Shown piece by piece: positions 60,427 through 64,000 of a DNA stretch of 64,000 nt (the first letter of the stretch is position 1; each line of letters starts with the position of its first letter). The position numbers and the translations under genes are program-made. The DNA is from Azospira sp. I13 (GTDB taxonomy: Bacteria; Pseudomonadota; Gammaproteobacteria; Burkholderiales; Rhodocyclaceae). The DNA lies in NCBI RefSeq assembly GCF_003112695.1, contig NZ_BFBP01000011.1, positions 15,401-79,400 on the forward strand. The letters run 5' to 3'. Below the pieces are notes generated by a model. That model did no database searches. It was not told the DNA's origin and saw nothing but the letters and a program-made list of their open reading frames with translations.

Positions 60427-61068
60427 ATGACCAACAAATTCGCCAAAAAGTCCCTGCTGGTTCTGCTTGCCGCCGGCCTGAGCCTGGGCGCCACCGTGGC
60501 CCAAGCCCAAACCACCGACAAGAGTGCCTATCTGACCGACGTCCGTAACGAAGTTGCCCGTAGCGGTTTCGGCCTCTGCTGGCGCACCGGCTACTGGACC
60601 CCCGCCGCCGCCATCGCCGAGTGCGATCCCGATCTGGTCAAGGCCGCTACCGCCAAGGCTGCCGACGCTGCCGGCGTGAAGCCCGCTTCTGCCAAGATCA
60701 CCCTGTCCGCCGACGCCCTGTTCGACTTCGACAAGGCTGTGCTGCGCGCTGAAGGTAAGTCCAAGCTGGACGAACTGGTGACCAAGGCCAAGGCCATCAA
60801 CCTGGAAGTGATCATCGCCGTGGGTCATGCTGACCGTATCGGTAAGGATGCTTACAATCAGAAGCTGTCCGAGCGTCGCGCTGCCGCCGTTAAGGAATAC
60901 CTGGTGAGCAAGGGCATCGAAGCCAACCGCGTTTACACCGAAGGCAAGGGCGAAAAGCAGCCCGTGACCGGCGACAAGTGCGGCAAGAGCGAAAAGAAGA
61001 CCAAGGCCCTGATCGAGTGCCTGCAACCTGACCGTCGCGTTGAAATCGAAGTGATCGGTACCAAGTAA
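60427..61068 (+). CDS. OmpA-family protein (copy 2)
   Basis: A 213-residue paralogue of copy 1. Signal peptide (KKSLLVLLAAGLSLGATVAQAQ), N-module AYLTDVRNEVARSGFGLCWRTGYWTPAAAIAECDPDLVKA with two Cys that may form a disulfide, a shorter linker, then the OmpA C-domain (FDFDKAVL, VGHADRIGKDAYNQKLSERRAAAVKEYL, RRVEIEV). It begins with ATG and looks like the highly expressed copy (many preferred codons such as CTG, GGT, CGT). GAGG lies 11 bases upstream. It ends with its own strong terminator. Confidence 0.93.
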   Translation: MTNKFAKKSLLVLLAAGLSLGATVAQAQTTDKSAYLTDVRNEVARSGFGLCWRTGYWTPAAAIAECDPDLVKAATAKAADAAGVKPASAKITLSADALFDFDKAVLRAEGKSKLDELVTKAKAINLEVIIAVGHADRIGKDAYNQKLSERRAAAVKEYLVSKGIEANRVYTEGKGEKQPVTGDKCGKSEKKTKALIECLQPDRRVEIEVIGTK

Positions 61069-61085
61069 TACTGGCCCGTTCCTCG

Positions 61086-61114
61086 AAAAAGCCCTGCATT
61101 AGCAGGGCTTTTTT
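61086..61114 (+). terminator. Terminator after OmpA copy 2
   Basis: AAAAAGCCCTGC (61086-61097) pairs with GCAGGGCTTTTT (61102-61113) around ATTA, followed by further Ts. Confidence 0.92.
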
Positions 61115-61197
61115 CTTTCAACGCTGAGCTTCAACGCTCCTCGCACCTGCCCCATTACCTGATTACCGCATCTGATAATTTTCTGCGTCATACCGCC

Positions 61198-61896
61198 ATG
61201 ATCAACGCCGACCCCACCGAACTCCAGAAATTCAGTGACCTGGCCCACCGCTGGTGGGACCCGAAGAGCGAATTCAAGCCGCTCCACGACATCAACCCGC
61301 TGCGCCTGCAGTGGATTGACGACTACGTCAGCCTGGCCGGCAAGAAGGTCCTGGATGTTGGCTGTGGAGGCGGCCTGCTGAGTGAAGGCATGGCCGAATG
61401 CGGCGCCCAGGTCACCGGTATCGACCTATCGGAAAAAGCGCTGGGTGTCGCCAAACTACATCTGCTGGAAAGTGGCCGCAGCGTTGACTATCGCCACATT
61501 TCCGCCGAAGAACTCGCTGCCCAGGAACCCGGAACCTTTGATGCCGTCACCTGCCTGGAAATGCTGGAACACGTTCCCGACCCAGCCAGCACGGTGGCTG
61601 CCTGCGCCCGACTGGTGAAGCCCGGCGGCCAGGTATTCCTCTCCACCCTAAATCGCAATCCCAAGGCTTATCTCTTCGCGGTGATTGGTGCCGAATACCT
61701 GCTCAAACTGCTCCCCAAGGGCACCCACGACTACGCCAAGTTCATCAAGCCCTCTGAACTCTCTCGCCACTGCAAGGCTGCCGACCTTGAGGTCAGCGAA
61801 CTCATCGGCATGAGTTACAACCCCCTGACCCAGCAATACACTCTGGGCCGCGACACCTCGGTGAACTACCTCATGCGCACCGTGCGCAATGCCTGA
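61198..61896 (+). CDS. ubiG: Ubiquinone biosynthesis O-methyltransferase
   Basis: A 232-residue SAM-dependent enzyme performing both O-methylations of ubiquinone. N-terminal [29 protein letters not shown] is UbiG-specific. Motif I is [17 protein letters not shown], then [17 protein letters not shown] ([15 protein letters not shown]), [23 protein letters not shown] and the membrane-binding region [14 protein letters not shown]. It overlaps gph by 8 bases. With menBC, the organism has both ubiquinone and menaquinone genes. Confidence 0.97.
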   Translation: MINADPTELQKFSDLAHRWWDPKSEFKPLHDINPLRLQWIDDYVSLAGKKVLDVGCGGGLLSEGMAECGAQVTGIDLSEKALGVAKLHLLESGRSVDYRHISAEELAAQEPGTFDAVTCLEMLEHVPDPASTVAACARLVKPGGQVFLSTLNRNPKAYLFAVIGAEYLLKLLPKGTHDYAKFIKPSELSRHCKAADLEVSELIGMSYNPLTQQYTLGRDTSVNYLMRTVRNA

Positions 61897-62548
61897 CGCC
61901 GTCCTCTTCGATCTGGACGGTACCCTGGCCGATACGGCGCCCGACCTGGGCGCCGCACTCAACCGGGTGCGCGAGGAACACCACCTCCCTCCCCTGCCTC
62001 TCGATTTGCTGCGCCCCCACACCTCCCAGGGGGGCCGCGGACTGCTCCGGGAAGGCATGGGACTTCTTCCCGACCATCCAACCTACCCGGCCTCATACGC
62101 CCGCTTCCTGGCCCATTACGAGGCTGGAATCTGTCATCAGACCGTGCTTTTTCCCGGCATGGCCGCCGCACTTGAAGAGCTGGAACGCCACAGCATCCCC
62201 TGGGGCGTTGTCACCAACAAGAGCCTGCACCTCACCCACCTCCTGCTGGAGAAAATGGGTCTGGCCCGGCGTTGTGCCTGTATTGTCGGTGGCGACTCGA
62301 CGCCCCACCCCAAACCAGCCCCAGACCCCCTGCTGCTGGCAGCACAGCAGATTCGGCTCTCCCCGCAGGCCTGCCTCTACCTGGGAGATGATGTGCGAGA
62401 CGTCCAGGCCGGCAATGCCTGCGCCATGACCACCGTCGCCGTGCGCTGGGGCTATCTGGGTACCGCCAGTCGCCCCGAAGACTGGGGTGCCCACCATCTC
62501 ATCGACCACCCCTGCGAAATTCCCGGTCTTCTCGGCCTGCCGTGCTAG
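61889..62548 (+). CDS. gph: Phosphoglycolate phosphatase
   Basis: A 219-residue HAD hydrolase. Motif [23 protein letters not shown], motif II VVTNKS, and motif [15 protein letters not shown] with [15 protein letters not shown]. The context (ubiG then gph) is conserved in proteobacteria and supports Gph over other HAD subfamilies. In that setting it removes 2-phosphoglycolate from DNA-repair ends. The TAG stop overlaps the probable ssrA -10 element. Confidence 0.92.
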   Translation: MPDAVLFDLDGTLADTAPDLGAALNRVREEHHLPPLPLDLLRPHTSQGGRGLLREGMGLLPDHPTYPASYARFLAHYEAGICHQTVLFPGMAAALEELERHSIPWGVVTNKSLHLTHLLLEKMGLARRCACIVGGDSTPHPKPAPDPLLLAAQQIRLSPQACLYLGDDVRDVQAGNACAMTTVAVRWGYLGTASRPEDWGAHHLIDHPCEIPGLLGLPC

Positions 62549-62551
62549 AAT
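62543..62551 (+). promoter_or_regulatory. Candidate extended -10 promoter for ssrA
   Basis: TGCTAGAAT: a TGn extension and TAGAAT (62546-62551), about 70 bases before mature tmRNA. It overlaps the gph stop codon. No good -35 is seen, as expected of extended -10 promoters. Confidence 0.4.
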
Positions 62552-62620
62552 TCGTGTCGCGTTAGGAACTTCTGGCCGAAAGGCCGATCTACCGCATACA
62601 AGCTGACACCGATTTCACCT

Positions 62621-62981
62621 GGGGCCGACCTGGCTTCGACGTGGGTTGCGAAGCAGCGCAGGGCATACCGAGGCCCAGTTACCTCGTAAATCCATCTGGA
62701 AGCAACTAAACGCCAACGACGAGCGTTTCGCTCTCGCCGCTTAACCCGGCGAGCTCTGCACCGGTACTCTGATGGGCCGGGCTGGGCAACCAGCAGCAGA
62801 GTCATTCACATCAGATAAGGTCGATCTCCGCCACGTGGAAAGACTCGAAAATTTCAGTGGATCGTCTGTCACCAGCCTGCCCGTCGGCGGGTGACCGGCT
62901 AAATCAAACGGCGAGGCTAAGTATGTAGAACTGTCTGTAGAGGACTTGCGGACGGGGGTTCGATCCCCCCCGGCTCCACCA
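62621..62981 (+). ncRNA. ssrA: Transfer-messenger RNA (tmRNA)
   Basis: A 361-base one-piece tmRNA that rescues stalled ribosomes. The 5' end GGGGCCGACCTGGCTTCGACG and the 3' tRNA-like half (T-arm with GGTTCGATCC, acceptor CGGCTCC, encoded ACCA) pair as an Ala-type acceptor. The tag reading frame at 62712-62744 reads ANDERFALAA and ends with TAA; the AA end is the ClpXP/ClpAP degradation signal. The tag is of the ANDE(R/T)FALAA betaproteobacterial type. Confidence 0.98.
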
Positions 62982-62988
62982 AATAAGA

Positions 62989-63019
62989 GGCCCGAATGCG
63001 AAAGCATCCGGGCCTTTTT
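62989..63019 (+). terminator. ssrA terminator
   Basis: GGCCCG-A-ATGC (62989-62999) pairs with GCAT-C-CGGGCC (63004-63014) around GAAA, then TTTTTC. Confidence 0.92.
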
Positions 63020-63150
63020 CTTTATATCTCGGTCTATTTGCGGCTGAATTGCGAATATCGTTTTACAGCGTTGCCCGGCCCAGAACGCTTCCCTCCTCAC
63101 CGGATGGGCCGGTAATCACACCTGAAACTGGGCTCAACGATCTCCGGGTG

Positions 63151-63186
63151 AAAAAAAAAACGGCAGGCTGAGACCTGCCGTTTTTT
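63151..63186. terminator. Terminator of clpB
   Basis: CGGCAGG (63161-63167) pairs with CCTGCCG (63174-63180) around CTGAGA, with a ten-A run before and six Ts after. Acts on the minus strand for clpB and could act on the plus strand for read-through from ssrA. The 63020-63150 stretch shows no gene. Confidence 0.88.
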
Positions 63187-63211
63187 GCTGTTCCAGCCGA
63201 GAGGCCGGTAC

Positions 63212-64000
63212 TCACGCCTTACTAAAGCGCATTACTCCGCCCTGGTCGCAAGTCACCTGGATGGTGTCCTTGGGTCCGAAATTACCTTCGAGAATCTGCT
63301 TGGCCAGGGGGTTCTCGATGTGCTGCTGGATGGCCCGCTTCAGCGGACGGGCACCGAAGACCGGGTCGAAGCCGGCCTTGGCCAGTTCGTCCAGGGCAGA
63401 GTCGGAGACTTCCAGGCGCATTTCCAGCTGGGCCACGCGCTTCTCCAGATAGCCGAGCTGGATGCGGGCGATGTTGCGGATGTTCTTTTCGTCCAGGCTG
63501 TGGAAGACCACGGCCTCGTCGATGCGGTTGATGAACTCGGGACGGAAGTAGGTCTTCACTTCGCCCATCACCGCCAGCTTCACTACCTGATAGTCGTCGC
63601 CGGCCATCTGCTGGATCATCTGGCTGCCCAGGTTGGAGGTCATGACGATCACCGTGTTCTTGAAATCCACGGTGCGGCCCTGGCCGTCGGTCATGCGGCC
63701 GTCGTCGAGCACCTGCAAGAGCACGTTGAAGACGTCCGGGTGGGCCTTTTCCACCTCGTCCAGCAGGATCACGCTGTAGGGCTTGCGGCGCACGGCTTCC
63801 GTCAGGGTGCCGCCCTCTTCATAGCCAACGTAGCCCGGAGGCGCGCCGATGAGGCGGGCCACGGAGTGCTTCTCCATGAACTCACTCATGTCGATGCGGA
63901 TCAGGTGCTCTTCGGAATCGAAGAGGAACTCGGCCAGGGCCTTGCACAGCTCGGTCTTGCCGACGCCGGTGGGGCCCAGGAAGAGGAAGGAGCCGTAGGG
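63212..64000 (-). CDS. clpB: Disaggregase ClpB, C-terminal part (partial)
   Basis: The last 262 codons of the Hsp100 chaperone; the N-terminal two thirds lie beyond the right edge. Visible: Walker A of the second AAA+ domain ([11 protein letters not shown] at the very edge), [29 protein letters not shown] with the substrate-gripping pore Tyr (GYVG), Walker [12 protein letters not shown], sensor 1 MTSNLGSQ, the arginine finger region [16 protein letters not shown], and the D2-small domain ([18 protein letters not shown]). It works with DnaK to dissolve aggregates and is usually sigma-32 dependent; the promoter is outside the window. Confidence 0.97.
   Translation of the reverse strand, partial: PYGSFLFLGPTGVGKTELCKALAEFLFDSEEHLIRIDMSEFMEKHSVARLIGAPPGYVGYEEGGTLTEAVRRKPYSVILLDEVEKAHPDVFNVLLQVLDDGRMTDGQGRTVDFKNTVIVMTSNLGSQMIQQMAGDDYQVVKLAVMGEVKTYFRPEFINRIDEAVVFHSLDEKNIRNIARIQLGYLEKRVAQLEMRLEVSDSALDELAKAGFDPVFGARPLKRAIQQHIENPLAKQILEGNFGPKDTIQVTCDQGGVMRFSKA

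Overview
The window is a dense, GC-rich stretch of chromosome that reads as a betaproteobacterium. The best fit is a Rhodocyclales-type organism (Azospira/Dechlorosoma/Azoarcus relatives). This is inferred from the gene orders thrS-infC-rpmI-rplT-pheS-pheT-ihfA and gyrA-serC-pheA-tyrA-aroA/cmk-rpsA-ihfB-lapA-lapB, from a one-piece tmRNA with tag ANDERFALAA, and from OmpA proteins with the CWRT...WTPA N-terminal motif. Almost everything is housekeeping. There is no CRISPR array, intact insertion sequence or prophage. The only mobile-element trace is a truncated integrase beside a tRNA-Ser gene.

Layout. 0-3 kb: an Mla/MCE-type lipid transport operon (minus strand). 3-7 kb: divergent ppx and ppk1 for polyphosphate, with a Pho-box-like repeat array between them. 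7-19.5 kb: flavin reductase, relA, EamA exporter, mtfA, a DUF1684 protein, a methyltransferase, a patatin, gpmI, 3-hydroxyacyl-CoA dehydrogenase, and menB-menC for menaquinone. 19.5-23.5 kb: SPFH protein, integrase remnant, tRNA-Ser, tilS, accA. 23.6-30 kb: a signalling cluster (FIST sensor plus a GGDEF-EAL protein with a CZB-like tail), a DUF411 protein that has lost its usual metal ligands, a PilZ protein and an MFS transporter. 30-37.9 kb: a translation operon on the minus strand running from a tRNA-Val promoter through thrS, infC, rpmI, rplT, pheST, ihfA and a MerR-like gene, followed by tRNA-Pro. 38-47 kb: exonuclease, cysM, heptose genes (hldD, rfaE1), dTDP-rhamnose genes (rfbBDAC), ugd, lapB and lapA, a block for envelope and LPS precursors. 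48-58 kb: ihfB, rpsA, a fused aroA-cmk, tyrA, pheA, serC, gyrA. 58-63 kb (plus strand): two OmpA paralogues flanking a TRZ/ATZ-type deaminase, then ubiG, gph and ssrA. 63.2-64 kb: the 3' part of clpB.

The most interesting signal is regulatory. Between tRNA-Val and thrS lies a possible leader peptide of ten codons (GTG start, good Shine-Dalgarno, three Thr and two Phe codons). It is followed by a strong intrinsic terminator only 29 nt before the thrS start. No thrS promoter fits after the terminator in the usual way, so tRNA-Val and thrS may be co-transcribed and thrS controlled by ribosome-mediated attenuation. Terminators also sit unusually close upstream of lapA and of the deaminase gene. 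These interpretations come from reading alone and have not been folded or compared computationally.
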